From the NCBI GenBank assembly GCA_016220085.1, contig JACRIN010000004.1, positions 62,001 through 126,000 of the forward strand: DNA of 64,000 bases, given 5' to 3'. Positions 16,356 to 25,686 of the stretch are shown piece by piece (within the stretch, counting starts at the first letter, position 1; every line of letters begins with the position of its first letter). The notes below the pieces were generated by a model, which saw only the letters and a program-made list of their open reading frames with translations, was not told the DNA's origin and did not search any database. The DNA comes from Planctomycetota bacterium. GTDB taxonomy: Bacteria; Planctomycetota; UBA1135; GCA-002686595. The position numbers and the translations under genes are program-made.

Positions 16356-18146
16356 TCACGAGCCCGGCAGCACGAAGCCCTTCATCGGCGCGGCCTGCAG
16401 GCGCTTCACCGGACCGATCGGCGGCCACGCGAGGAAGAGCGATGGCTCGTCGAGCTCGCCGATGCTGCACGCGACCGTGCCCGCGGCGTCGATCCAGAGC
16501 GTCGGGCCGTAGTCGAACGAGCGATTGGTCAGCTTCTGCGTCGTCGCGCCGTTCAGGTCGACGCGCCAAAGCCACTGGCCGTCCTGCGGGTCCGGCGTCG
16601 CGAGCGCGGCCCAGCCGTTTTCGCGCACGTACGTCGCACCGAGGTCGTCGTCGCCGAGCGGCATCACCACGTTCGCTTGCGTGAAGAAGCCGTACGGGAT
16701 GTGGTAGACCTCTTCGACTTCACCGTTCGCGAGCGCGCGCTCCGCGCCGAGCACGACGTGGCTGTCGGTGAGCTCGAAGAACGCGATGTCCTCGAGTCCC
16801 GACACCGCGGGGAGCGGCACGACGCCGTGGCCGTCGGTCGGCACGACGAGCACGAGCCCATCGTCGCCGGTCGGATTCGAGTACACGACCGTCCACTCAC
16901 GATCGGGCGACAACGCGACGCGGTCCGCTTGGAGCGACGGGTAGTAGTTGAACGGCGGGTACGACGAGCCGGTCGACTGAGACAGATCGCTGACCGCCAG
17001 GCTGATCCCGTCGGCGGCGAGACCGGCGACGAACACGTCCATGCGCGTCAACCCGCCGAGGGTCGCGTCGAAACGGTCGCCGACGCCGACGTGGAGCTTG
17101 CCGGTCGGCAGGAAGCCGTAGAGCCCGATCTCGTCGAGGAACGGATGGAAGAGCGCGTCGTGCGTCACGTGCACGCCGCTGCCCGCGCCGAGCGTCGGCA
17201 CGACGCCGAGGTAGAGCTCCGGCGTCGGCTCGAGCACCGACCACGCCGCGCGCGACCCGTCGTCCGCGACCGCGAGGTACGGTCCGGCGAGGTGGTTCGG
17301 CAAGAAGCCCGCGCTCGCGATCACCTGCGGCGTCGGGTCGACCTCGATCGCGTCGTGGCAACCGTCGAAGACGTAGACGTGCGCGGCGTCCGACGCGGAG
17401 CCCGCGATCGTCGCTGCCCAGGCTCCGTTCGCCGAGAGCACGACCTCGCGGCCGTACCACGCAGGCGGAGCGCAGTTCGCGAACGCGGGCGCGGACGCGT
17501 CGCCGGACGCTCCGCGCACGAAGCGCAGGATCCCGGTCGTCGCGACCGCGACGCCGAATCCCTCGCCGAGCGCGAGCCCCGACCCCGCGAAATCGAGCGG
17601 TGCGATCGCGCTGGTGCGGCAGACGGCCACGCCTTGCGTGAGCTCGATCTCCCACAGATCGCCGCCCGCCGCGAGCGTCGTCGCGACGAGCAATCCGTCG
17701 CCCGCGGGTGCGACCGCGAGCTCGGCGAGCATCGGCGCGTTGCCGCTCGCGTCGCCGGCGAGCTCCCACACGTTTCGCGCGAGTCCGTCGGCGTCGACGA
17801 GCATCAGCCCCCACGTCGTCGTGCCGTCGTTCTCGGCGCGCGAGAAGCGATAGAGCGAGCCCGCGCCCTGCGGCAACAGGAGCCGCGACGCCTTCGGCAC
17901 GTCGTCGACGCGCCGCGGACGGCCGGGCTGGTAGTCGAGCAAGGCGACGCGCCCGCCGAAGTCGAGCGGCTCGAGGCGGATGCCCTGGAGCCCGGTCGGC
18001 CAGGCCGCGGCTTTACCGGATGCGTCGAAGACCTTGATGTTGCCGGCCTTGCCGCTCTCCCCGACGAAGACGGAAACGTGCGAGCCGTCGGCGGCTGAGG
18101 CCAACGTCGCGACGGCGACGAGGGCGATGGACGTGGGATTGGGCAT
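16356..18146 (-). CDS. Secreted propeller-like protein of unknown function
   Basis: A 596-residue exported protein. The ATG at 18146 is well supported: AAGGAG sits 8 bases upstream and the product opens with a signal peptide (PTSIALVAVATLASAADG, cleavage near residue 18-20). The mature part is almost all beta, with repeats of hydrophobic-strand, turn, Asp/Gly loop (for example LAELAVAPAGDGLLVATTLA, GREVVLSANGAWAATIAG), resembling WD40/YVTN/TolB-type propellers. No catalytic motif was seen. It stands alone between two convergent or divergent neighbours. Function unknown; a surface or periplasmic binding protein is possible. Confidence 0.75.
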   Translation of the reverse strand: MPNPTSIALVAVATLASAADGSHVSVFVGESGKAGNIKVFDASGKAAAWPTGLQGIRLEPLDFGGRVALLDYQPGRPRRVDDVPKASRLLLPQGAGSLYRFSRAENDGTTTWGLMLVDADGLARNVWELAGDASGNAPMLAELAVAPAGDGLLVATTLAAGGDLWEIELTQGVAVCRTSAIAPLDFAGSGLALGEGFGVAVATTGILRFVRGASGDASAPAFANCAPPAWYGREVVLSANGAWAATIAGSASDAAHVYVFDGCHDAIEVDPTPQVIASAGFLPNHLAGPYLAVADDGSRAAWSVLEPTPELYLGVVPTLGAGSGVHVTHDALFHPFLDEIGLYGFLPTGKLHVGVGDRFDATLGGLTRMDVFVAGLAADGISLAVSDLSQSTGSSYPPFNYYPSLQADRVALSPDREWTVVYSNPTGDDGLVLVVPTDGHGVVPLPAVSGLEDIAFFELTDSHVVLGAERALANGEVEEVYHIPYGFFTQANVVMPLGDDDLGATYVRENGWAALATPDPQDGQWLWRVDLNGATTQKLTNRSFDYGPTLWIDAAGTVACSIGELDEPSLFLAWPPIGPVKRLQAAPMKGFVLPGS

Positions 18147-18277
18147 CGGATGGGCTCCTTGGGGACGAGCGGCCTGGTGCCAGAGTACCCGCAAGCACGT
18201 AGGACGTGCGCCCCGAGCTCCGGGGTCCTGGGTTTCTGGCGCTTCGTCCGCGCTGACGGAGACGTCACAATGCGCCG

Positions 18278-19153
18278 ATGATCCTGCTCCACCGTCTCGA
18301 GGGCTTCTACTGGGTCGCGCGCACCGGCGGCTATCACGCCGCGGCGCGGGCGTTCCCCTATCCGATCACGCAGCCGGCCGTGCACCAGCAGGTCTCGAAG
18401 CTGCAGGACGAGCTCGGCTTCAAGCTGCTCGAGCGCGTCGCGAAGGACCGCATGCAGATGACGCCCGCCGGCCGCAAGCTCTTCGAGTTCTGCGCGCCGT
18501 TCTTCGAGGAGCTGCCGACTCTGGTGCGTGCGCTCCAAGCGGGCGAATACGGCGGCGTGCTGCGGATCTACTCCGCGCCGCTCGTGCTGCGCCAATTGAT
18601 GCCGGGTTGGTTGAAGCGCCTGCACAAGGCGCATCCGGAGATGCAGATCGAGCTCCGCGAGCTCGTCGAGCCCGACTTCAAGGTCCTGCGCGACGGCGCG
18701 GCGGACCTGCTCGTCGACTACCTGCCCGAGCTGCCCGACGACATGGCGTCGATGCAGGTCGGCTCGCTGCGCGCGTTCCTCGTCTTGCCGGCGGGGCACG
18801 CGCTCGCCGACAAGAAGCGCGCGTCGCTCGCGACGCTGAAGGACGAGACCTTCATCAGCTACAACCCCGGGATGGTCCCGTTCAACCTGCAAATGCAGGC
18901 GTTCGAGCTGCACGGCCTGACGCCGCGGCGGACGCTCTCCGCGGGCTCGGCGGAGACGATCCTCGGCTTCGTCGAGGCGGGCATGGGCTTCTCGCTGGTG
19001 CCGTCGATCGATCCCGAAGGGCCGAAGGGCAAGGGCATCGTCGCGATCCCGCTCGCCTCGCCGAAGGTCGAGTACCCCGTCGTCGCCGCGTGGCGCAAGG
19101 ACACGCCGGAGAACGCGCTGCTCGACGCGGTGCTCGAAGCCGCGCCGCGCTGA
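18278..19153 (+). CDS. LysR-family transcriptional regulator
   Basis: A 291-residue regulator. The N-terminal winged helix-turn-helix spans about residues 1-62 (FYWVARTGGYHAAARAF, then the recognition helix QPAVHQQVSKLQDELGFKLL and KDRMQMTPAGRKL). The rest is a two-lobed substrate-binding effector domain (LRIYSAPLVLRQLMPGW, then LRAFLVLPAGHAL and FVEAGMGFSLVPS). It lies about 105 bases upstream of nrfH on the same strand, so control of nitrite reduction is a reasonable guess, but no operator was identified. Confidence 0.9.
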   Translation: MILLHRLEGFYWVARTGGYHAAARAFPYPITQPAVHQQVSKLQDELGFKLLERVAKDRMQMTPAGRKLFEFCAPFFEELPTLVRALQAGEYGGVLRIYSAPLVLRQLMPGWLKRLHKAHPEMQIELRELVEPDFKVLRDGAADLLVDYLPELPDDMASMQVGSLRAFLVLPAGHALADKKRASLATLKDETFISYNPGMVPFNLQMQAFELHGLTPRRTLSAGSAETILGFVEAGMGFSLVPSIDPEGPKGKGIVAIPLASPKVEYPVVAAWRKDTPENALLDAVLEAAPR

Positions 19154-19258
19154 ACTCGGCCGGCTCGGACCTGCGCACATGATCGCAGCGCGCTACGCAT
19201 CAGGTCGAAGTGTTTCGGATGGCGAACTTCGGCGCAATGACCGCTCGAGGACCTGCCG

Positions 19259-19738
19259 ATGAGCGCCACCCCCAAACGTCCGCGCCTTGGACTCGCCGCC
19301 TGGACCGCCGCCCTGCTGGTCGGGACGGCGGCGGGCAGTGGGCTCTACCTCTTCTCGTATGCGGAAGGGGCGTCGTACCTCTCCGACGATCCCCGTGCGT
19401 GCGTGAACTGCCACGTGATGCGCGAGCACCTCGACGGCTGGCAGCAATCCGCCCACCACGCACACGCGGTCTGCAACGACTGCCACGTCCCGCACGATCC
19501 GCTCGGGAAGTACCTCGCCAAGGCCGAGCACGGTTGGCGGCACTCGAAGGCGTTCACGCTGAACGACTTCGCCGAGCCGATCCGCATCACGCCCGACGAT
19601 CTCGACATCGTGCGCGACAACTGCGTGCGCTGTCACGACGAGATGGTGTCCGGGCTCGCCCCCGCGGCCCACGGCGACGGCGCCCGCGTCGACTGCATCC
19701 AATGCCACTCGGCGGTCGCCCACGGGCCGCTGCGCTGA
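19259..19738 (+). CDS. nrfH: NrfH tetraheme quinol dehydrogenase subunit
   Basis: Membrane-anchored tetraheme cytochrome c of the NapC/NirT/NrfH family that passes electrons from menaquinol to NrfA. The protein has 159 residues: one N-terminal transmembrane helix (about 11-33), then four CxxCH heme sites, CVNCH, CNDCH, CVRCH and CIQCH. The loop CHVPHDPLGKY between the second and third hemes is characteristic. A GAGGA lies about eight bases before the ATG. nrfA follows after 21 bases; the pair forms the NrfHA nitrite reductase of the periplasmic face. Confidence 0.95.
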   Translation: MSATPKRPRLGLAAWTAALLVGTAAGSGLYLFSYAEGASYLSDDPRACVNCHVMREHLDGWQQSAHHAHAVCNDCHVPHDPLGKYLAKAEHGWRHSKAFTLNDFAEPIRITPDDLDIVRDNCVRCHDEMVSGLAPAAHGDGARVDCIQCHSAVAHGPLR

Positions 19739-19759
19739 CCCCTAGCCCACGACTCCGCC

Positions 19760-21199
19760 ATGAAACTCACCCGGTCCGGACGCACTGCCCTGTGGATCGT
19801 CGCGCTGCTCTCCGCGCTCGCCACCGCCGGCGTGCTCGCGCTCTACGACAACGTCTCGACGCGCAAGCACGAGGCGCAGACCTCGATCGTGCGCCTCGCG
19901 CCGATCGACGAGACGACGATCGATCCCAAGGAATGGGGCAAGACGTTTCCGCGCCAGTACGACAGCTACCTGCGCACCGTCGACGTCGAGCGCACGAAGT
20001 ACGGCGGCAGCGAGAACGTGCAGAAGCTCGACGACGATCCGCTGCTGCGGACGTTGTTCGCGGGCTACGCGTTCTCGATCGACTACCGCGAGGAGCGCGG
20101 GCACGCGTACATGCTCTCCGACCAGCGCGAAACCGAACGCGTGACGAAGAAGAAGCAGCCCGGCGCGTGCTTGCACTGCCACGCGAGCAACGTCGTCGCG
20201 TACCGCGAGGCGGGGCTCGAAGCGGGCGCGCCAGGCAAGCTGACCGACGCGCTGCTCTCGAAGGACGGCATCGCGCAGCTGATGGCCGGCTTCGAAAAAC
20301 TCTGCGCGATCCCGTACGACGAGGTCACCAAGAAGGTCTCGCATCCGGTCGCATGCCTCGACTGCCACGATCCCGAATCGATGGCGGTGCGCATCACCAA
20401 GCCCGGCTTCTTGAACGGCATCCGCGCGCTCGCGAGCTCGAGCGATCCGGTGCCGCATCTTCCGAGCGTCGAGCGCTGGCGCCAGGGCTCGAAGACGACC
20501 GACTACGACCCGAACCGAGATGCGTCGCGCCAGGAGATGCGCTCGATGGTCTGCGGGCAGTGCCACGTCGAGTACTACTTCAAGGGCGACGGCAAGCTGG
20601 TCACGTTCCCGTGGCAGAACGGCCTGAAGGTCGAGAACATCGAGGCCTACTACGAGGAGGTCGGCTTCACCGATTGGACGCACGCGAAGAGCGGCGCGAA
20701 GGTGTTGAAGGCGCAGCACCCCGAGTTCGAGATGTGGAGCCAGGGCATCCACGCGAAGAGCGGCGTCTCCTGCGCCGACTGTCACATGCCCTACAAGCGC
20801 GAGGGCGCGCAGAAGTTCAGCGACCACCACGTCAACAGCCCGCTCTTGCACGTCGAACGCTCGTGCCAGGTCTGCCACCCGTACAGCGACACCGAGGTCA
20901 AGTCGCGCGTCGAGACGATCCAGGCGCGCACGAAGAAGCTGCTCGACGCCGCCGAGCGCGCGACCGTCGACCTGATCGACGCGCTGGAGAAGGCGAAAGC
21001 CGACGGCGCGACCGAGTCCGAGCTCGCCGCTGCGTCCGCGCTGCAGCGCAGGGCGCAGTGGCGAACCGACTTCGTCGCCGCGGAAAACTCGATGGGCTTC
21101 CACGCACCGCAAGAGGCCGCGCGCATCCTCGGCGAAGCGATCGACTTCGCGCGCCAAGGCCAGATCGCGGTGCTCTCGCTCGGCGCGAAGCAGCAGTAG
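19760..21199 (+). CDS. nrfA: NrfA pentaheme nitrite reductase, CxxCH type at heme 1
   Basis: Periplasmic cytochrome c nitrite reductase (nitrite to ammonium, six electrons; also reduces NO). 479 residues with an N-terminal signal/anchor (about 10-29). Five heme motifs are at CLHCH 137-141, CLDCH 199-203, CGQCH 265-269, CADCH 338-342 and CQVCH 369-373. The catalytic heme 1 normally has CxxCK (E. coli CWSCK); here Lys is replaced by His, as in a known CxxCH lineage of NrfA. The active-site Tyr region is HVEYYFKGDG next to heme 3. Calcium-site and dimer helices at the C-terminus look normal. Confidence 0.95.
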   Translation: MKLTRSGRTALWIVALLSALATAGVLALYDNVSTRKHEAQTSIVRLAPIDETTIDPKEWGKTFPRQYDSYLRTVDVERTKYGGSENVQKLDDDPLLRTLFAGYAFSIDYREERGHAYMLSDQRETERVTKKKQPGACLHCHASNVVAYREAGLEAGAPGKLTDALLSKDGIAQLMAGFEKLCAIPYDEVTKKVSHPVACLDCHDPESMAVRITKPGFLNGIRALASSSDPVPHLPSVERWRQGSKTTDYDPNRDASRQEMRSMVCGQCHVEYYFKGDGKLVTFPWQNGLKVENIEAYYEEVGFTDWTHAKSGAKVLKAQHPEFEMWSQGIHAKSGVSCADCHMPYKREGAQKFSDHHVNSPLLHVERSCQVCHPYSDTEVKSRVETIQARTKKLLDAAERATVDLIDALEKAKADGATESELAAASALQRRAQWRTDFVAAENSMGFHAPQEAARILGEAIDFARQGQIAVLSLGAKQQ

Positions 21200-21229
21200 C
21201 GACGCGATCGAAGCCCGGCTCCTCGCGCG

Positions 21230-21420
21230 TGCGCGCCGGCGAACTGGCCGCGCACCGGCGATCGGGGTGCGCGACGACGATCGTTGTGCGCACTGGTGAT
21301 CGATGCACGCGCCGGCGAGCTGGCCGTGCGACGACGAACGAAATGCGGACTGGCGATCGTTGCACGCGCCGGCGAGCTGGCCGCGCGACGACGAACGGAG
21401 CGCGACGCGCTCGTTCGGAG
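21230..21420. repeat. 57-bp tandem repeat with nested shorter units
   Basis: Two well-matched 57-bp units begin at 21304 and 21361 (each starting TGCACGCGCCGGCGAGCTGG), preceded by a more diverged expanded copy from 21230. Each unit breaks into three sub-units of about 17-22 bp, suggesting growth from a shorter repeat of about 19 bp. The array fills most of the 298-base gap between the nrfA stop and the convergent end of the SppA-like gene. No other feature seen in that gap. Confidence 0.8.
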
Positions 21421-21497
21421 CGGAGCACCTGCACCGCAGCCGGGCGCACGGCAGGCCACGGAGCTGGCTCGTCCAGCTTCGGCGCCGGTACGCGCGC

Positions 21498-23300
21498 TCA
21501 GCGCACCGTGATCGCGAACGGTAGGCGCGCCAGCACGCCGCCGTGCTCCAGGTGGCGCGCGAGACCGCCGAGCGCCGTCAGCGCGGCGCGCACGTCGGTC
21601 GGCAGTGCGCCGAAGAGCTCGCCCGCGGCGACGCGCGAGACCGGCGTGCCGTGTTCGTCCGCGAGCAGCGTGCCGAAGAGCTCGTCGAACGGACTGCGCC
21701 GTTCGGGGAACGAGACGAAGTAGTCGGTGGAGACGCCGGCCTTCTGCGCGGCGAGCGCGATCGCGTCGTCGAGCCCGCCGAGTTCGTCGATCAGCCCAAG
21801 CTCCTTCGCCCGCGTGCCCGACCAGATGCGGCCTTGCGCGTTCTCTTCGACGACCGCGCGGTCGAGCTTGCGCCCGCCGGCCACCCGATCGAGAAAGCCG
21901 TCGTAGATGCGGTCGATGTGGCGTTGCACGAGCGCGAGCTCCTCGGGCTCCTTGCGGCGCCACAGCGAGCTCCAATCCGCGTACGGACCGGTCTTGACCA
22001 CCTCCGACTTGAGCCCGAGGTTCGCGAGCGACCCGGCGGCGTTCGGGAACATGCCGAAGACGCCGATCGAGCCGGTGAGCGTGTTGGGCTGCGCGACGAT
22101 CGCGTCGGCCTTCGACGCGATCCAGTAGCCGCCCGACGCCGCGACCCCGGCCATCGAGACGACGACGATCTTGCCGTCCTCGCGCAGCCGCTCGACCTCG
22201 CAGAGGATCTCCTCGGACGCCGAGGCGCTGCCGCCCGGGCTGTCGACGCGCAGCACGACCGCGACCGCGTTCGAGCTGGTGCGGAGCTTGCGCAGCTCGC
22301 GCGCGAGCGTCGCACCGCCGATCTGATCGAGGCTCTCGCCGTCGACGATCTCGCCCTGCGCGTACACCACCGCGATCTGGTTCGAACCCGAGCCGCCGCG
22401 GACGGTGCCGAACGGATCTCCGAGCTCGTGTACGTACGCGCGCAGCGGCACCTGCAGGAAGCTCGTGCCCGCCGCGCCCGGCCCCGCGAAGTCGCGCAGC
22501 TCGTCGAGCACGCGATCGAACGACGCAACGTGGTCGACGAACTTCGCGGCGACCGCTTCGTCGGAGGTGAGCACGGCGCGCTCGGCGACCACGCGCTCGA
22601 GCTCGCCGACGGGCAGGCCGCGCGCGAGCGCCGTCTCGGAGAGGAACGTCTGGAAGAGGTCGCGGAGCAGCGTGTCGAGCTGCTCGCGGTTCTCGGGGCT
22701 CATCGAGTCGCGGATGAACGGCTCGACCGCCGACTTGAACTTGCCGACGCGCGAGACCTGCACCTCGACGCCGAGCTTCTCGAGACCTTCCGCGAAGTAC
22801 ATCACCTGCGCGGCGAGCCCGTCGAGCACGAACAGCCCGAGCGGCGCGATGTAGGACTGGTCCGCGAGCGACGCGAGGTAGAACTACGCCTCCTCGTAGT
22901 CGGGGAAGTACGCGTAGATCGGCTTGTCGCTCTCCTTGAACGCGAGCAGCGCTTGACGCAGCTCGCGAGCCTGCGCCCACGAGCCGCTGACCGACCCGTG
23001 CAGGAAGATCCCGCGGATCGACGGATCGTCGGCCGCCGTGACGATCGCGTCGGTGACGTCGGCGAGCCGCAGCGTCGAGAAGCGCCCGCCGAAGAGACCG
23101 AACGGATCCTCCGCGCCGCCGCGATCGTCGATCGGATCCGAAAGGTCGATCGTCAGCACCGCGCCTTGCGCGTGACCGGCGCGCGGCGCGCCCGCGGCAG
23201 CGAAGAGCACGAACACGAGGAAACCCGCCAGGCAGAAGAAGGCGGTGAAGAGCACCATCGCGACCAAGGTCGCGAAGAGCGAGACGAAGAAGTTCTTCAT
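21498..23300 (-). pseudogene. sppA: SppA-like signal peptide peptidase interrupted by in-frame TAG
   Basis: Inner-membrane protease of the SppA (S49) family that degrades cleaved signal peptides. The reading frame from ATG 23300 to the stop at 21498 would be 600 codons, close to long-form SppA, but codon 139 (22886-22884) is TAG. The frame is unchanged across it: DYEEA, stop, FYLASLADQSYIAPLG, where homologues read through with Tyr-Tyr-Leu-Ala-Ser. The catalytic Lys (about K189 in VGKFKSAVEPF) and Ser (about S389 in GVAASGGYW) both lie after the stop and are 200 residues apart, as in E. coli. One base change from TAC/TAT explains it. Mutation, sequencing error or readthrough remain possible. 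It lies 29 bases downstream of norR. Confidence 0.88.
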
Positions 23301-23329
23301 AGGATTGCCGGCGCGGGTGGACGTGGAGG

Positions 23330-24886
23330 CTAGCGGGTCGGAGCGCGCCGCGCGCGCGAGACGCCGAGCTTCTGCATGCGGCTCTGCAAGGTGCTCGGTT
23401 TCAGGCCGAGGATCTCGGCCGCGCCGCCCTTGCCGTAGAGCTTGCCGCCGGTGTGGTCGAGCACGCGCTCGAGGTACGCGCGCTCGTGTTCCGCGAGCGT
23501 GCCGAGCGCCGCGCCGCCGCTCGCGTCGCGCGCCACGGCGTCCTGCGGGAGGTCGAGCACGAGCTCTTGCGAATTCGAGAGGATCGTCGCTCGCTCCAGA
23601 CAGTTGACGAGCTCGCGCACGTTGCCGGGCCACGGGTACGCGCGCAATCGTTCCAGGTTCTTCGCCGACAGCCGCCACGGTCCGCGTCCGGTGCGCCGCG
23701 CGATGCCGCGCAGGATCTCCGCGGCGATCGACAGCAGGTCTTCCTTGCGCTCGCGCAACGGCGGCACGCACAGCGGGAAGACGTCGAGGCGGTAGTACAG
23801 ATCCTGGCGGAAACGGCCGTCGGCGAGCGCGCGCTCGAGGTCGAGGTGCGTCGCCGCGAGGATGCGCACGTCGACCTTGACCGTGCGATCGGCGCCGACG
23901 GGCGCGAACTCGCCTTCCTGCAGGACGCGCAGCAACTTCGCCTGCGCGCCGAGCGGCAAGTCGCCGATCTCGTCGAGCAGCAGCGTGCCGCCGTTCGCGA
24001 CGGTGAAACGGCCGGGGCGCGATTCGGTCGCGCCGCTGAACGCGCCCTTCTTGTGGCCGAAGAGCTCGCTCTCGATCAGGTTCTCCGGCAGCGCCGCGCA
24101 GTTGAGCTTCACGAACGGCCGCGCGCGCCGGCGTGACCAACCATGGATCGCGCGAGCGAGCACCTCCTTGCCGACGCCGGTCTCGCCGGTGATCAGCACG
24201 GGCGCGTCGGTCGCCGCGACTTGGCGCGTGAGCTCGGCGAGCCGCTTCATCGCCGGGTTCTGCGACAGAGCGAGCAACTCGCCCGCGTCGCGCTCGCCGG
24301 TGACCTCGCCTTCGAGCAGGCGATTCTGCTCCGCGAGCTGGCGCGAGTTGCGCTCGAGCGACGTCGCATACTCCGCGGCGGTCAGCGCGAGCGCGATGAT
24401 CTGTCCGTAGATCGTCGCGAGGTCGACCAGTGGCGCGGCGTACTGCTCGCACCGCGTGCGATCGAACGTCAACGCGCCGAGCGTGCGCTCGCCTGCGAAC
24501 AGCGGAACCACCATGCACGAGTGGCCGTACGGCAGGTCGAGCAGCCCGTGGTACGGATCGGCGCCGTGGCCGTGATCGTGCTCGTCGAGCGTGCGCGCGC
24601 GCCGGGTCTCCAACGCGCGGCGCAGGTCGGGGAAACTCGCGAGCTGCACGCGGTGGCGGCGGACGCGGTCGTCGCAGAGCGGCCCGCGGGCGCAGCGGAC
24701 GGCGAGTTCCTCCCCCTCGAGTTCCAGCACCGCCGCCAGGTCGTACGGACTGACGTCGCGCAGGGTGTCGAGCGCGCGCTCGAGCAGGTCGTCGACCCGC
24801 CGCGGCTCCCCCGCGAGCCGCGTGAGCTCCTTGAGATCTCGGGTCAGGTCGAGGACTCTTCCCTCGGCGGTGCTGACGGTGCTCAT
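23330..24886 (-). CDS. norR: NorR-like NO-responsive sigma-54 activator
   Basis: A 518-residue enhancer-binding protein with a GAF domain (about 30-190), AAA+ domain (about 205-430) and Fis-type HTH (about 475-512). The GAF domain resembles NorR, the NO sensor with a mononuclear iron. D110 (DPYHGL), H122 and C124 (GHSC) and D142 (TFDR) have the same spacing (12, 2, 18) as E. coli NorR D99, H111, C113 and D131, recalled from memory. Walker A is GETGVGKE 234-241, the sigma-54 loop is GAFSGA (281-286, Ser for the usual Thr) and Walker B is LLLDEI. ATG at 24886 chosen where homology starts. It is divergent from rubrerythrin, its likely target. Confidence 0.9.
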   Translation of the reverse strand: MSTVSTAEGRVLDLTRDLKELTRLAGEPRRVDDLLERALDTLRDVSPYDLAAVLELEGEELAVRCARGPLCDDRVRRHRVQLASFPDLRRALETRRARTLDEHDHGHGADPYHGLLDLPYGHSCMVVPLFAGERTLGALTFDRTRCEQYAAPLVDLATIYGQIIALALTAAEYATSLERNSRQLAEQNRLLEGEVTGERDAGELLALSQNPAMKRLAELTRQVAATDAPVLITGETGVGKEVLARAIHGWSRRRARPFVKLNCAALPENLIESELFGHKKGAFSGATESRPGRFTVANGGTLLLDEIGDLPLGAQAKLLRVLQEGEFAPVGADRTVKVDVRILAATHLDLERALADGRFRQDLYYRLDVFPLCVPPLRERKEDLLSIAAEILRGIARRTGRGPWRLSAKNLERLRAYPWPGNVRELVNCLERATILSNSQELVLDLPQDAVARDASGGAALGTLAEHERAYLERVLDHTGGKLYGKGGAAEILGLKPSTLQSRMQKLGVSRARRAPTR

Positions 24887-24927
24887 GGCGTGCCGGCCGG
24901 TTGTAGGGGCCGCCCCGGGGTCGCGCC

Positions 24928-24941
24928 ACCGAAATATCGGT
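24928..24941. promoter_or_regulatory. Upstream palindrome 1, candidate NorR-like enhancer site
   Basis: ACCG-N6-CGGT (ACCGAAATATCGGT). It lies about 90 bases upstream of the -24 element of the rubrerythrin promoter and about 42 bases upstream of the activator's own start, the normal position for an enhancer site of a sigma-54 activator. Confidence 0.6.
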
Positions 24942-24945
24942 AGCC

Positions 24946-24961
24946 CACCGGAACCGCGGTG
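24946..24961. promoter_or_regulatory. Upstream palindrome 2, candidate NorR-like enhancer site
   Basis: A second ACCG-N6-CGGT (24947-24960), flanked by C and G that extend the palindrome. Its centre is 19 bp from that of palindrome 1, and a half-site ACCG follows at 24982-24985. Repeated sites of the same architecture support a specific operator. Confidence 0.6.
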
Positions 24962-25024
24962 CCCCCGCACGACGCTCCCGCACCGGACCAGGCCGCAGAG
25001 CCCCTTGCGGCGGACCCGCCAACG

Positions 25025-25040
25025 TGGCACGAATCCTGCC
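25025..25040 (+). promoter_or_regulatory. Sigma-54 (-24/-12) promoter for rubrerythrin
   Basis: TGGCACGAATCCTGCC matches the consensus TGGCAC-N5-TTGC: GG at 25026-25027 and GC at 25038-25039, exactly 12 bases apart; only one T of the -12 box differs. It lies 63 bases upstream of the rubrerythrin ATG and faces the right way. Together with the divergent sigma-54 activator this is strong positional evidence. Confidence 0.8.
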
Positions 25041-25102
25041 TTCGGGGGCACCCCGACCGACCCCCAGACCCCCAGACGCAGATCCAGTCCAAGGAGGATT
25101 CG

Positions 25103-25525
25103 ATGTCCAAGCAGCTCAAGGGCACCAAGACCCACAACAACCTGAAGGCCGCCTTCGCCGGCGAGAGCCAAGCCAACCGTCGCTACCTCTACTTCGCGAA
25201 GGTCGCGGACGTCGAGGGCTACCCCGAGGTCGCCGGCAACTTCCGCGACACCGCCGAGGGCGAAACCGGCCACGCGCACGGCCACCTCGACTTCCTGAAG
25301 AAGGCGGGCGACCCGGCGACCGACCTCCCGATCGGCGACACGCAGTCGAACCTCAAGGCGTCGATCGCGGGCGAGACCCACGAGTACACCGACATGTACC
25401 CGGGCATGGCGAAGACCGCGCGCGAAGAAGGCTTCACCGAGATCGCGGACTGGTTCGAGACGCTGGCCAAAGCCGAGAAAGCGCACGCGGGCAAGTTCAC
25501 CGCGATGTTGAAGAGCGTCAGCTGA
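25103..25525 (+). CDS. Rubrerythrin-like diiron protein without rubredoxin domain
   Basis: A 140-residue ferritin-like diiron protein that reduces peroxide, or possibly NO, in the cytoplasm. Four helices carry the iron ligands: E in [17 protein letters not shown]-x2-H in [12 protein letters not shown] in [14 protein letters not shown] and E-x2-H in [12 protein letters not shown]. There is no C-terminal CxxC rubredoxin domain, so electrons must come from a partner, perhaps the Fe-S protein downstream. A strong AAGGAGG (25091-25097) precedes the ATG by five bases. It is expressed from the sigma-54 promoter and followed by a terminator. Confidence 0.93.
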   Translation: MSKQLKGTKTHNNLKAAFAGESQANRRYLYFAKVADVEGYPEVAGNFRDTAEGETGHAHGHLDFLKKAGDPATDLPIGDTQSNLKASIAGETHEYTDMYPGMAKTAREEGFTEIADWFETLAKAEKAHAGKFTAMLKSVS

Positions 25526-25557
25526 CGCCCCAAGAGGCGCTCACTCTCTCTCCCTCG

Positions 25558-25598
25558 GCCGGCGTCTCGTCTTGCTACGAGGCGCCGGCTTCTTCTTT
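25558..25598 (+). terminator. Intrinsic terminator after rubrerythrin
   Basis: A 13-bp stem (GCCGGCGTCTCGT at 25558-25570 pairing with ACGAGGCGCCGGC at 25577-25589, one G-T wobble) with a 6-base loop, followed by a T-rich tail TTCTTCTTT. It separates rubrerythrin from the Fe-S oxidoreductase gene, so full co-transcription may be partial. Confidence 0.75.
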
Positions 25599-25686
25599 CC
25601 CCCGCCACGGCTTCTAGAGTCGGCCGAGCTCGAGTCCCTCGGCGCCGCCGATCCCCGACTTCGTCCCCAATCGAGAGAGCATCGCG

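Noticed and set aside
21230..21420. 57-bp repeats as CRISPR
   Set aside because: Repeats are contiguous and diverged, without spacers.
21498..22829. Shorter SppA starting after the stop codon as a normal complete gene
   Set aside because: It would lack the membrane anchor and about 157 conserved residues, and homology continues in frame across the TAG; treated as an interrupted gene.
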